64,000 nt of DNA from Burkholderia diffusa (GCF_902499115.1 NZ_CABVPN010000015.1:132648-196647); one strand, 5' to 3'; shown: positions 17,714-26,892, numbered from the stretch's first letter. The notes: generated by a model from the letters alone, not told the origin. Made by a program: numbers and translations.

Positions 17714-18373
17714 ATGGCGATTCCGATGCGCAAGAAGCAATCCCCCGTCAAAGACCTGCTGCTCACCCGCTATGCACCGATCGCCGACGGCATCGCGGCG
17801 CTGTTCTTCCCGTATGCGGAAGTCGTGATCCACGACCTGCACGACCAGACCGTGCTGTATCTCGCGAACAACCTGTCGAAGCGCGAGGTCGGCGACGACT
17901 CCGCGCTCGAGGAAATCGATCATTCGGCGCGCGAGCGCGTGATCGGTCCGTACGAAAAGCTGAACTGGGACGGCCGGCGGATGCGTTGCGTGAGCAACGT
18001 GCTGTTCGACGACGAAGGCCGCCCGGCCGGGATGATGTGCATCAACTTCAACATCGCGGTGTTCGACGACGTCCGCGCGACGCTCGACGTCTTCATCAAG
18101 GGCGCGGGCATCGTCGCGCAACCGGACGAGCTGTTCCGCGACGACTGGCAGGAGCGTATCAACACGTTCCTGCACGGCTGGCTGCGCGAGCGGCAGGTCG
18201 GCTTGAACGGGCTCACGCGCGAGCACCGGCGCGAACTCGTCGAAGCGCTGTACGCGGAAGGCGCGTTCCGTGGCAAGAGCGCCGCGAACTACGTCGCGAA
18301 CGTGCTCGGGATGGGGCGCGCGACCGTCTACAAGCACCTGAAGCATCTGAAGGAAACGCAGGGCGACGCGTAA
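17714..18373 (+). CDS. YheO/DauR-like transcriptional regulator (PAS_6 plus C-terminal HTH)
   Basis: A 219-residue regulator. Residues about 15-120 form a YheO-type PAS domain (LLTRYAPIADGIAALFFPYAEVVIHD, then MMCINFNIAVFDDV), and the C-terminal helix-turn-helix reads SAANYVANVLGMGRATVYKHLK. DauR of P. aeruginosa, of the same family, represses D-arginine catabolism genes. It follows the OCD gene by 131 bases on the same strand. The ATG at 17714 (MAIPMRKK) was chosen; 17726 is an in-frame alternative. The adjacent hexamer arrays are its likely targets. Confidence 0.85.
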   Translation: MAIPMRKKQSPVKDLLLTRYAPIADGIAALFFPYAEVVIHDLHDQTVLYLANNLSKREVGDDSALEEIDHSARERVIGPYEKLNWDGRRMRCVSNVLFDDEGRPAGMMCINFNIAVFDDVRATLDVFIKGAGIVAQPDELFRDDWQERINTFLHGWLRERQVGLNGLTREHRRELVEALYAEGAFRGKSAANYVANVLGMGRATVYKHLKHLKETQGDA

Positions 18374-18454
18374 GCAGCGCGTGCGGCGAGCGGCGGCGCC
18401 GGGCATGCCGTCATCGCCATCGACAATCGCTACCGGTACACACCATGCGTGTCT

Positions 18455-18534
18455 ATGCTTCGTGAAGCGTCCGGGCCGGCCCGTTCCACCTGGGCGAGAC
18501 GCCGACGAAGCATCGAAGCATAAAATGATATAGT
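18455..18534 (+). promoter_or_regulatory. Candidate regulatory region of the FrnE-like gene with CGAAGCAT repeats
   Basis: Two contiguous copies of CGAAGCAT (18506-18513 and 18514-18521) and an inverted copy ATGCTTCG (18455-18462) lie just upstream of a possible -10 box TATAGT (18529-18534). The paired repeats overlap the expected -35 position, which lacks a TTGACA-like sequence, as in activator-dependent promoters. The gene starts at 18569. Confidence 0.45.
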
Positions 18535-18568
18535 CCCGGTTACATTTATTTGCCGTCCCGGACCGCCC

Positions 18569-19300
18569 ATGACGACCACCCCTGCCCCGACTGCCCGCCC
18601 GACCCTGACCGTCGAAATCTGGTCCGACCTGATCTGCCCATGGTGCTGGATCGGCAAGCGCCGCTTCGACGAGGCGCTCGCCGCATTTGCGCACGCCGAG
18701 CACGTCGACGTCGCGCTGCGCGCGTACCGGCTGATGCCGGGCCAGCCGGTCGAACCGGTCGAGGCGATGCTCGCCGGCAAGTACCGGATGTCGCCCGCGC
18801 AGGTCGACCAGATGCTGCGCCAGGTGACCGATGCGGCCGCGAGTGTCGGGCTCCGCTACGACCTGCCCGGCACGTTCGTCGGCGACACGCTCGACGGTCA
18901 CCGGCTCGTGAAGCTCGCGGAAACGACCGGCCGTGCGCATGCGCTGACCGAGCGGCTGTACCGCGCGTATTTCTGCGAGCACGGCTCGCTGTTCGACCAC
19001 GCGGCGCTGATCGACTTCGCGGTCGAAGCGGGGCTCGAGCGCTCGGCCGTCGAAGCCGTGCTGCGCAGCGACGCATACCGTGACGAAGTCGAGGCCGACA
19101 TCGCGCACGCGGCGCAGATCGGCGGACGCGGCGTGCCGCTGTTCGTGTTCGGCGGCCGTTACGCGGTATCGGGCGCGCAGCCGACCGACGTGTTCGCGCA
19201 GGCACTCGAGCAGGCGTGGCGCGATAGCGCCATCGTCGAATTCGCCGGCGACGCCGCCGCATGCGGCCCCGACGGCTGCGAACTGCCGCCGCGCGGATAA
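18569..19300 (+). CDS. DsbA-family oxidoreductase, FrnE-like
   Basis: A 243-residue cytoplasmic thioredoxin-fold protein without a signal peptide. It has the active site CPWC (C23, C26) and a second C-terminal C-x4-C motif (C232, C237), the two-motif layout described for Deinococcus FrnE, a disulfide isomerase tied to oxidative stress tolerance. The GRGVPLFVFGGRYAVSGAQP segment contains the cis-proline loop typical of the family. It stands alone between the YheO-type regulator and a drug efflux gene, with its own repeat-bearing promoter region. Confidence 0.86.
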   Translation: MTTTPAPTARPTLTVEIWSDLICPWCWIGKRRFDEALAAFAHAEHVDVALRAYRLMPGQPVEPVEAMLAGKYRMSPAQVDQMLRQVTDAAASVGLRYDLPGTFVGDTLDGHRLVKLAETTGRAHALTERLYRAYFCEHGSLFDHAALIDFAVEAGLERSAVEAVLRSDAYRDEVEADIAHAAQIGGRGVPLFVFGGRYAVSGAQPTDVFAQALEQAWRDSAIVEFAGDAAACGPDGCELPPRG

Positions 19301-19428
19301 CCTCCCGGCGCCGCGCGACGCGCGCCGCCGCTACGCGTCGCTCCTGCCATAAACCGGCAGGAAGCGCGCGCGAATGACGTCTACAATGCAGCCTTTCAAA
19401 TAACTATCAGAGAGAAGGCGGCCAGCCC

Positions 19429-20868
19429 ATGACCCACGGGATCCACGGCGAGAAGCGCTGGTACGCGCTGATCGTCCTCTGCCTCGGCGTGCTGATGATC
19501 GTGCTCGACAGCACGATCGTCAACGTTGCGCTGCCGTCGATCAGCACCGACCTCCATTTCACCGAGACGGCCCTCGTGTGGGTCGTCAACGCATACCTGT
19601 TGACGTTCGGCGGCTGCCTGCTGCTCGGCGGCCGGCTCGGCGACCTGTACGGCCAGCGGCGCATGTTCCTCGCCGGCCTCGTCGTGTTCACGCTCGCATC
19701 GCTCGCCTGCGGCCTCGCGCAGTCGCAGACGATGCTGATCGCCGCGCGCGCGGTGCAGGGCTTCGGCGGCGCGATCGTGTCGGCCGTGTCGCTGTCGCTG
19801 ATCATGAACCTCTTCACCGAACCGGGCGAACGGGCGCGCGCGATGGGCGTCTACGGCTTCGTCTGCGCGGGCGGCGGCAGCATCGGCGTGCTGCTCGGCG
19901 GGCTCTTGACGAGCACGCTGTCGTGGCACTGGATCTTCCTCGTCAACCTGCCGATCGGCTTCGCGGTCTATGCGATGTGCGTCGCGCTGCTGCCGAGCAT
20001 GCGCGCGCCGGCCGGCGCCGCGCGGCTCGACGTCGCGGGCGCGATCACCGTGACCGCGTCGTTGATGCTCGCGGTCTACGGGATCGTCGGCGGCAACGAG
20101 GCCGGCTGGCTGTCGACGCAGACCGTCGTGCTGATCGGCGCGGCCGTCGTGCTGCTCGCGCTGTTCATCGCGATCGAGGCGCGCGTCGCGCATCCGCTGA
20201 TGCCGCTCACGCTGTTCGCCGCGCGCAACGTCGCGCTCGCGAACGTGATCGGCGTGCTGTGGGCGGCGGCCATGTTCGCGTGGTTTTTCCTGTCCGCGCT
20301 CTACATGCAGCGCGTGCTCGGCTACGGGCCGCTGCAGGTCGGGCTTGCGTTCCTGCCGGCGAACCTGATCATGGCCGCGTTCTCGCTCGGGCTGTCGGCG
20401 CGGATCGTGATGCGCTTCGGAATCCGCGGCCCGATCGCGGCCGGCCTGCTTGTCGCGGCGTGCGGCCTCGCGCTGTTCTCGCGCGCGCCGGCGGACGGCA
20501 GCTTCGTCTGGCACGTGCTACCGGGCATGACGCTGCTCGGCATCGGCGCCGGCGTCGCGTTCAATCCGGTGCTGCTCGCCGCGATGAGCGACGTCGACCC
20601 GGCCGATTCGGGGCTCGCGTCAGGCATCGTCAACACCGCGTTCATGATGGGCGGCGCACTCGGCCTCGCCGTGCTCGCGAGCCTTGCGGCCGCCCGCACC
20701 GATGCGCTCGCGGCCACGCACGCCGCGCCACTCGACGCGCTGAACGGCGGCTACCACGCGGCCTTCGCGTTCGGCGCGGTGTTCGCCGCCGCCGCCGCGC
20801 TGATCGGCCTTGCGCTGCGCATCCGGCCGCAGAACGGCGTCGAAGGCGTCGGCCCCGCGATGCACTGA
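19429..20868 (+). CDS. MFS drug efflux transporter, DHA2 (EmrB/QacA) family
   Basis: A 479-residue inner-membrane protein with about 14 hydrophobic helices. The first helix contains LDSTIVNVALPSI, the DHA2 motif-C-like signature, and the cytoplasmic loop 2-3 has GGRLGDLYGQRRMF (MFS motif A). It probably exports hydrophobic or cationic drugs by proton antiport. It has no adjacent membrane-fusion protein or regulator. A strong terminator follows 38 bases after the stop. Confidence 0.9.
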   Translation: MTHGIHGEKRWYALIVLCLGVLMIVLDSTIVNVALPSISTDLHFTETALVWVVNAYLLTFGGCLLLGGRLGDLYGQRRMFLAGLVVFTLASLACGLAQSQTMLIAARAVQGFGGAIVSAVSLSLIMNLFTEPGERARAMGVYGFVCAGGGSIGVLLGGLLTSTLSWHWIFLVNLPIGFAVYAMCVALLPSMRAPAGAARLDVAGAITVTASLMLAVYGIVGGNEAGWLSTQTVVLIGAAVVLLALFIAIEARVAHPLMPLTLFAARNVALANVIGVLWAAAMFAWFFLSALYMQRVLGYGPLQVGLAFLPANLIMAAFSLGLSARIVMRFGIRGPIAAGLLVAACGLALFSRAPADGSFVWHVLPGMTLLGIGAGVAFNPVLLAAMSDVDPADSGLASGIVNTAFMMGGALGLAVLASLAAARTDALAATHAAPLDALNGGYHAAFAFGAVFAAAAALIGLALRIRPQNGVEGVGPAMH

Positions 20869-20905
20869 CCGTCGGCGGGCGGCACCGGTCGCCGGCATCG
20901 CAACG

Positions 20906-20931
20906 GGGCGCGCACTGTCGCGCCCTTTTTT
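20906..20931 (+). terminator. Intrinsic terminator of the DHA2 transporter gene
   Basis: A 7 bp GC stem (GGGCGCG / CGCGCCC) with a six-base loop is followed by six T residues on the plus strand. Confidence 0.88.
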
Positions 20932-21174
20932 GCGCGCGCCGGGGTACGGCACGCATGCCCGATTCGTCATACCTTTCTGGCCGATCGCGTAATCGGCCTC
21001 TCCGTCGATCGAACGCCCGTTTCACGCCCGTCCGGCCGCCCGCCGCACGGGCCTTCCCGGCCGATTTTTAACGCAGTCGTACATCGAACCGCCACATTTG
21101 CGACAATGGCGGACTTTGACGCGCGCGCAGCGGCCGCGCGCCGCCGCCGAACGCCGCATAACCGCCTGCTTCCG

Positions 21175-21963
21175 ATGTCGCTTCCCCATATCGATCTGCT
21201 GTACTCCCTGTCCGGCCTGTTCGTCGGCATCCTCGTCGGCCTGACGGGCGTCGGCGGTGGTTCGCTGATGACACCGATCCTCGTGCTGCTGTTCGGCGTC
21301 CACCCGGCGACAGCGGTCGGCACCGACCTGCTGTACGCGGCCGCGACCAAGGCGACCGGCACGCTCGTCCACGGCCTGAAGGGGTCGATCGACTGGCGTA
21401 TCACGGGCCGGCTCGCGGCCGGCAGCGTCCCGGCCGCGGCGCTCACGCTGTGGTGGCTGCACACGCACGGGATGAACACGCCGGGCACCGCGCGCATGAT
21501 CCAGCTCGTGCTCGGCATCGCGCTGCTGCTCACGTCGCTTGCGCTGATCTTCCGTCCGCAATTGACCGCGTTCGCCGCGCGCAACCCGCTCGCGCCGAGC
21601 CCTGCGCGCACGCTGTGGTCGACCGTGCTGACGGGCGCCGTGCTCGGCGTGCTCGTGTCGATGACGTCGGTCGGCGCCGGCGCGATCGGCGTCACCGTGC
21701 TGCTGCTGCTGTACCCGACGCTCGCGACCACGCGCATCGTCGGCTCCGACATCGCGCACGCGGTGCCGCTCACGCTCGTCGCGGGCATGGGCCACTGGCT
21801 GCTCGGCTCGGTCGACTGGTCGATGCTGCTGTCGCTTCTGCTCGGCTCGCTGCCCGGCATCGTTATCGGCAGCCTGCTGTCGGCGCGCGCGCCCGAGCGG
21901 CTGCTGCGCAACCTGCTCGCCGCGACGCTCGTCGCGGTCGGCGTGCGGCTCGTGCTCGCGTAG
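21175..21963 (+). CDS. TauE/SafE family permease (sulfite/organosulfur exporter-like)
   Basis: A 262-residue membrane protein with about eight hydrophobic helices. It shows the two half-repeats of the family: GILVGLTGVGGGSLMTPIL near the N-terminus and LGVLVSMTSVGAGAIGVTVLLLLYP in the middle. Members move sulfite, sulfoacetate, taurine-derived anions or other small anions; the substrate here is unknown. The ATG at 21175 is chosen since the 23 upstream codons are arginine-rich and hydrophilic. It converges on the S10 peptidase gene. Confidence 0.88.
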   Translation: MSLPHIDLLYSLSGLFVGILVGLTGVGGGSLMTPILVLLFGVHPATAVGTDLLYAAATKATGTLVHGLKGSIDWRITGRLAAGSVPAAALTLWWLHTHGMNTPGTARMIQLVLGIALLLTSLALIFRPQLTAFAARNPLAPSPARTLWSTVLTGAVLGVLVSMTSVGAGAIGVTVLLLLYPTLATTRIVGSDIAHAVPLTLVAGMGHWLLGSVDWSMLLSLLLGSLPGIVIGSLLSARAPERLLRNLLAATLVAVGVRLVLA

Positions 21964-22010
21964 GCGCCGCCGCCGGGCGCCTCCTTCAGCCGCCGGCATC
22001 GCCATGCGCT

Positions 22011-22049
22011 GAAAAAAACAGCCCGACCGGCCTGCGCCGATCGGGCTGT
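22011..22049. terminator. Terminator between TauE permease and S10 peptidase genes
   Basis: A perfect 9 bp stem (ACAGCCCGA / TCGGGCTGT) flanks a 14-base loop. On the minus strand it is followed by a run of seven T residues, so it chiefly ends the peptidase transcript; it may also slow the convergent one. Confidence 0.82.
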
Positions 22050-22120
22050 CGTCCATCCGGGGCCTCGCGAACCCGCACCGCCCGGCGCAAGGCCGGACCG
22101 TGCGGGCCGCAACGCGATGC

Positions 22121-23956
22121 TTACTGCCCCTGCTGCTTCAACTGTTGCTGCTTGAGCTGCTGCGTGCGCGCCTGCAGCTTCAGCACGCGCTGCAGTGCGG
22201 TGCGGTTCGCGAGGATGCCGTCGTAGAAGTTGGCGAGATCGCCCTTCAGCGCGGTCCGCGACGCGTCGTTCAGGTAGATCATGTGGCCCGACGGGTAGTT
22301 CTTGATCGTCAGGTTCTGCGCCTTGAGCGTCGGATCGAGCGCCATCTGCGCGAGCGTCAGCTCGGTCTGGTGGAACGGCGTGACCGCATCGAAATAACCG
22401 TTCGCCGACAGCACCTTCAGGTCCGGGTTCACGCTCATCGTCGCCGCCAGGTCGCCGGCCGTGTACAGCGTGTTGCCGCCGCCCTTGTTCGCGCCGGTCG
22501 GGTCCGTGTGGCTGAAGTCCCAGTTGTTGAACACCTGGTCGTTCAGGTCCACGAACGACGACGTCGACGTGTACTTGAGGTCGGTGTTGATGTAGCTGTT
22601 CCACAGCACCGTGTACGCGCCGCCGACGTTCGTGATCGACGGATCGTTGCTGCCCGAGTTCGGCAGGATGTACGGCGCGATGCCCTTGCCCGTGAAGTTC
22701 GCGCGACCGTCGTACTGGCCGATCTGCGTGCCCGGAACGAGCGTCAGGAAGAACGTGTACGGCGGGTTGTCGTCCGACGACGGCACGTTGCCGAGCGCGG
22801 CCGGGTTGCCGAACGTCTGGATCAGCGACGTCGGATCCGTGCCGATGTACGAGCCCATCTGCTGCGCGGTCTGCAGGTTCAGGTTAAGCCGCACGTTCAC
22901 GAAGCCGCCGTCCTGCGGATTCGGCTTCTGCGCGAGCGGCGCGAGCGTGTTGTCCGCATAGTTGCGGGCCTGCACCATGTACGCGTCGAGATCCGTCGGC
23001 GTCGGGTTGAGCGTCGTCTTTTTCCAGTAGAACGCGTCGGCCGCGAGCGTCGGGAAGGTGCCCGGCGCGGACAGCGCGTTCGCGTAGTCGAGAATCGACG
23101 ATTGCAGCGTGATCCCGTTCAGGTCGATGCCGTCCTCGTGCAGCACCCACGATACGACCGCGCTGCGCGCCGTGCCGTACGACTCGCCATACAGGAACTT
23201 CGGCGAGTTCCAGCGCGAGTACTTGGTCAGGTAGCGCTGGATGAAGCGGTCGATCGAGTGCGCGTCCTGGTCAGTGCCCCAGAAGTCCTTGTTCTTCGCC
23301 GGGGCGATCGCCGCCGAGTAGCCGGTGCCGACCGGGTTGATGAACACGAGGTCGGTGCGGTCGAGCAGGCTGTCCGGGTTGTCGAGCAGCTTGTACGGGG
23401 CCGGCGGCGTGAAGTTCGGGAACGACGACTGCAGGCGCTTCGGCCCGTACGAGCCGAGCAGCAGGTAGACCGACGACGAGCCGGGGCCGCCGTTGTAGAA
23501 GAACGTGACCGGGCGCGGTTTCGACGGGTCCGGGTTGTCCTGGGTGTACGCGACGTAGAACATCTTCGCGTTCGGCGCCGACGTGACCGGATCGATCGTG
23601 GTCAGGTGGCCCGTGGTGGCCGTGTACTGAACGGTCTTGCCGCCGATTGTGACCTGGCGGTGCACGACCGCGGCCCCTTCGGTCGAATCCGTGACCGCGT
23701 CGTTCGGCCCGGTGCCGTATACGTCGTTGTCGACGTACGGCTGGTCGGCCGGGACGGCGGCCGTTGCATTGGCGGTGGCCGCCGTGCTGCCGTTCGACGT
23801 CGTCGCGGCCGCCGCGGTGGCGGCGGTCGGGCCGGACCCGTCGTCGCCGCCGCACCCCGTGACGAGCAGCGCCGCGGCCGCGGCTGCGGCGAGCGGCAAG
23901 CTCAGTGTCGTTCCAAATAGCGCGAAACCGTCTTTCAAGGACTTCAGTGTCGTCAT
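22121..23956 (-). CDS. S10 family serine carboxypeptidase lipoprotein
   Basis: A 611-residue secreted hydrolase. The N-terminus has a type II signal with lipobox LVTGC (C35), followed by a Thr/Ala-rich linker, so it is a lipid-anchored periplasmic or surface protein. The S10 signature includes the oxyanion region NGGPGSSS (155-162) and the nucleophile elbow GESYG (S259). A later NGYFDAVTP supplies the aspartate and YPSGHMIYL the histidine of the triad. It probably trims C-terminal residues from peptides. The tail ends in a glutamine/lysine-rich stretch. It is monocistronic behind a 600-base AT-rich upstream region. Confidence 0.88.
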   Translation of the reverse strand: MTTLKSLKDGFALFGTTLSLPLAAAAAAALLVTGCGGDDGSGPTAATAAAATTSNGSTAATANATAAVPADQPYVDNDVYGTGPNDAVTDSTEGAAVVHRQVTIGGKTVQYTATTGHLTTIDPVTSAPNAKMFYVAYTQDNPDPSKPRPVTFFYNGGPGSSSVYLLLGSYGPKRLQSSFPNFTPPAPYKLLDNPDSLLDRTDLVFINPVGTGYSAAIAPAKNKDFWGTDQDAHSIDRFIQRYLTKYSRWNSPKFLYGESYGTARSAVVSWVLHEDGIDLNGITLQSSILDYANALSAPGTFPTLAADAFYWKKTTLNPTPTDLDAYMVQARNYADNTLAPLAQKPNPQDGGFVNVRLNLNLQTAQQMGSYIGTDPTSLIQTFGNPAALGNVPSSDDNPPYTFFLTLVPGTQIGQYDGRANFTGKGIAPYILPNSGSNDPSITNVGGAYTVLWNSYINTDLKYTSTSSFVDLNDQVFNNWDFSHTDPTGANKGGGNTLYTAGDLAATMSVNPDLKVLSANGYFDAVTPFHQTELTLAQMALDPTLKAQNLTIKNYPSGHMIYLNDASRTALKGDLANFYDGILANRTALQRVLKLQARTQQLKQQQLKQQGQ

Positions 23957-24510
23957 TATTGCCTCTCGAACAGAACGATAAATACCGCCGGTCGCAAAGG
24001 ATCATTTGCGCCGGCGCTCCGCACCGGGAGCGCATTCGTTTTGCGATGCACTCCGAGTTTTTTACCGGATCGGCGAATACCGACCGGCACGATTTACCCC
24101 ACCCATATTCCTCGACCGCACAATGGAATCAATTCCATTGCAAACGACGATTCAATAATGCTCGGCAATGCGAATTCCGCCCTGTCATCCGCATGCGCCA
24201 GAAACAGCAAGCAAAAGCATTCCCCGTGAAGCCCGCCAGAAAAGGCGCCTTCGCTTCCAAGAGACGAACGACCCCCTCGGCGAAATGCCGATCAATCGCA
24301 AAGCGGCGACCAATCGCAGCTCGAGCCGATTTAATAAAATCGAAAGGATCGATTAACTATACGGAAAGGAATATTGTCTTTGCGGTAATTTATTAAATTA
24401 AGTGAAAATATCGGCGCATAATAGATTCCGGGTTTTACGTCGTAAAGTAATAATTTGTTACAGAGCGTGCCATTCCGATAAAGGCCAGTGCGGGACCGAT
24501 TCCAGGTGCC
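23957..24510. other. AT-rich intergenic region upstream of the S10 peptidase gene
   Basis: About 550 bases with clearly lower GC than the flanks and no credible gene; the short frames here are proline/arginine mixtures without family features. It contains an inverted repeat CAATGGAAT-CA-ATTCCATTG at 24121-24140, about 165 bases upstream of the peptidase start, a candidate regulator site. The right part (24330-24460) is the most AT-rich and may be a nucleoid-protein-bound or horizontally altered segment. Confidence 0.5.
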
Positions 24511-24542
24511 GAAAAGAAAAAAGCCGGACGACTGTCCGGCTT
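24511..24542 (-). terminator. Intrinsic terminator of the 3HB-oligomer hydrolase gene
   Basis: A perfect 9 bp stem (AAGCCGGAC / GTCCGGCTT) with a four-base loop is followed on the minus strand by TTTTC. It lies 25 bases beyond the hydrolase stop. Confidence 0.88.
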
Positions 24543-24566
24543 CCGTATCGCGGCGCGGCGGCGCCG

Positions 24567-26657
24567 TCAGAGCGGCACGTCGATCGCGCCAGCGCCGGTC
24601 GTGATCGTGTTCGCGCCGGGGGACGCCGAGATCGGCGGCAGGTTCGCGCTCGTCAGCGCCGGCGCGGCGCCCGGCGTGCCGCCGCGCGGCACCGTGCGGA
24701 TCACCTGCGACGGCGGCAGCGCGGCACCGCCCTTCAGGTGCCGCCACATCAGGTTCAGCGCCTGCAGGTTGTAGTAGTGGACCGGCACGAAGCGCGTGTC
24801 GAAGCCCGCGACGGGCAGGAACGCATCGAAGTGCTGTCCGTTCGTCACCTCGTAGAACACGAGCTGGCTGCGGCCGCCTTCGCTGATGCCGTTCTGCGCG
24901 ACGTATGCGCGCGACGCATGATTCACGGGCACGAGCGCGTCGCTGCGGCCCTGCACGATGATCGCGGGCTTGCCCTGCAGGTTCGCGTTCACGCGCACTG
25001 CGTCGACGTTCGCCGGCATGTCGAGCATCCCGTTGGTCCACAGCTGCCGCAGGCACAGCGCGCCCGCGAAACTCGCGTCGGGCGTCGCGAGCCGGTGGTC
25101 GACACCCGCGCCGGTGTTGAACACGAGACTGACGCCGGCGGTCGGCGGTACGCCGTTGCCGAGACCGAACACGGCCGGCATCGGCGACGTAGCGGGCGGC
25201 GCGACCGCGCCCGTCGCCGCGCTGGTGGTCGCGAAGCTGAAATTGCACAGGTTGTCGGTCACGCGCGAGCGCGTGTACGCGTTCGCATAGGTGACCGCGA
25301 TCGCCGGAATCGCCTGCGAATCCCACATCGGCGCCTGCAGCAGGTCGGAATCGGCGAGATAGCCGGCCGCATGCAGTTGCGCGAGCGCGTCGGCGGCCTG
25401 GCTTTGCGTATCGGCGCCCGACACGAGCCCCGCCGCGGCGAGCGTCGCGCAGCGCTGCGTGCGGATCGACTGCGTGGTGGCGGCCGGCAGCGCGCTCAGG
25501 TACGGCGCGCCCGCGAGCGACGCCGATGCGGCCGCGCACGGCTCCAGCAGGTTCGCGAGCGTCGCGTAGTCGGCCAGCGGCCGGCCGAACGACGGCACCG
25601 GCTGGCCGCCCTCGCGCACGACCGCGTTCGGCGCCATCCGCACGTTGACCTGCGGCTCGCCGACCACGACCGCGGTGATCCAGCGACGCGTGTCCTGCTC
25701 GGCCGCCGCGAGCGCCGCGCCGCCGCCGTTGCTGACGGACGCGGCGATCGTCGTGATGTCGCCCGGGCGGTAGCGCACGCCGTGATGCGAGCTGTCGAGC
25801 AGCGGCCCGAACTGCTCGTTGAGTGCCCAGTACGCGAATTCGACCGACTGCAGCGTCACATGCCCCCAGTCCTGCTCGGGATTCTGCTGCGAATGCGCGT
25901 GCTTGAACGCGTAGCGGTTCGGGAAGCGGCTGTTGAAGGCGGCCAGGTCGCCGCTCGTCACGTTGGCGGTAAAGAGACTGGCGTTGCCGGCGAGCACGGC
26001 GTCGGCGAGCGCGCCGTCGATCAGCGTGATCGTGTCGGAGCCGAGTTCGTGCGCGCCGTTGCCGCCACCCTTGTCGTTGTATGCGACCGCGCAGCCGCGC
26101 TTGAGGCCCCACTCGCCGGCCGCCGAAATCGCGCCGTACACGCCGCGCGAACCGGACGACGTCGCCGTGACGATGCACGGCTGCGCGGGATCGAAACTCG
26201 CGGGCACCTGCACGAGCAGCGTCACGTTCTTGCGGCCGCTGCCGTCGTCGGAATACGCGAGATATTCGGTGCCGGGGATCTTGCCTTCGCCGAGCGTGTC
26301 GTTGCCGTCGAGATCGACGTTCGGCCCCCAGAAACGGCCGTAGCCGCCATTGGCGCTCATGTCGACGAGCGCGCGGTAGTTCGACCAGATCGCGACCCGG
26401 CGCAGCTCGGCGCTCGTCGGTCGGGACGGATTCGCGAACGCGGGCGCAGTGGCAGTGGCGAGCCCGGTCTTGCCCAGGCCGGCCGTCAGCAGATCGTCGC
26501 TCGTGCCGTCATAGGCGGTCGTGCGCACGCTGCCGGACACGAAACCCGGCAACCGGTTGCGCTCGCCCGAATCGTCACCGTTGCAGGCACCGAGCATCGC
26601 AACCGCGACCAGCGCCGCGACCAAGAGAATCCGACTGCCCCACCCGTGCGTCGTCAT
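24567..26657 (-). CDS. D-(-)-3-hydroxybutyrate oligomer hydrolase family lipoprotein
   Basis: A 696-residue exported hydrolase with a type II signal and lipobox MLGAC (C25). The family-like regions are VTATSSGSRGVYGA, VAYNDKGGGNGAHELGSDTITLIDG and the probable nucleophile segment SVSNGG (307-312), followed by a long alpha/beta part ending in HFDAFLP. Members hydrolyse oligomers of 3-hydroxybutyrate released from polyhydroxybutyrate. As a lipoprotein it would act outside the cytoplasm on external PHB breakdown products, unlike the intracellular Ralstonia enzymes. It stands alone between two terminators. Confidence 0.83.
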   Translation of the reverse strand: MTTHGWGSRILLVAALVAVAMLGACNGDDSGERNRLPGFVSGSVRTTAYDGTSDDLLTAGLGKTGLATATAPAFANPSRPTSAELRRVAIWSNYRALVDMSANGGYGRFWGPNVDLDGNDTLGEGKIPGTEYLAYSDDGSGRKNVTLLVQVPASFDPAQPCIVTATSSGSRGVYGAISAAGEWGLKRGCAVAYNDKGGGNGAHELGSDTITLIDGALADAVLAGNASLFTANVTSGDLAAFNSRFPNRYAFKHAHSQQNPEQDWGHVTLQSVEFAYWALNEQFGPLLDSSHHGVRYRPGDITTIAASVSNGGGAALAAAEQDTRRWITAVVVGEPQVNVRMAPNAVVREGGQPVPSFGRPLADYATLANLLEPCAAASASLAGAPYLSALPAATTQSIRTQRCATLAAAGLVSGADTQSQAADALAQLHAAGYLADSDLLQAPMWDSQAIPAIAVTYANAYTRSRVTDNLCNFSFATTSAATGAVAPPATSPMPAVFGLGNGVPPTAGVSLVFNTGAGVDHRLATPDASFAGALCLRQLWTNGMLDMPANVDAVRVNANLQGKPAIIVQGRSDALVPVNHASRAYVAQNGISEGGRSQLVFYEVTNGQHFDAFLPVAGFDTRFVPVHYYNLQALNLMWRHLKGGAALPPSQVIRTVPRGGTPGAAPALTSANLPPISASPGANTITTGAGAIDVPL

Positions 26658-26828
26658 TGCCGCCCTCTCGATATCGTTATCGGTCCGCCGCTACGTCGTG
26701 CGCGGCTCACGGCCTCTGAAGAACGCGGGGCCGTCCAGCGTTTTCCGTCCCGAAGGAAGTCCCTTGGGGATACCCGTTCGGGGGGCCTGGCGCAAAGCGG
26801 CAGGCCCGAGGCATTCTAAAGCGCAAAC

Positions 26829-26850
26829 GGGCCCCGGTACGCCGGGGCCC
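26829..26850 (-). terminator. Hairpin after the BON protein gene
   Basis: A perfect 9 bp GC-rich stem (GGGCCCCGG / CCGGGGCCC) with a TACG loop lies about 43 bases downstream of the BON gene stop on its strand. The T-run behind it is weak (GTTTGCGC), so termination strength is uncertain. Confidence 0.6.
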
Positions 26851-26892
26851 GCCGCAAGCGGGCGCGCGGCGCTGGCGCGCCGCCGCCCGGCA

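Noticed and set aside
22100..23920. A 606-codon plus-strand frame opposite the S10 peptidase
   Set aside because: The minus-strand frame carries the lipobox and catalytic motifs; the plus frame is Arg/Val-rich without motifs.
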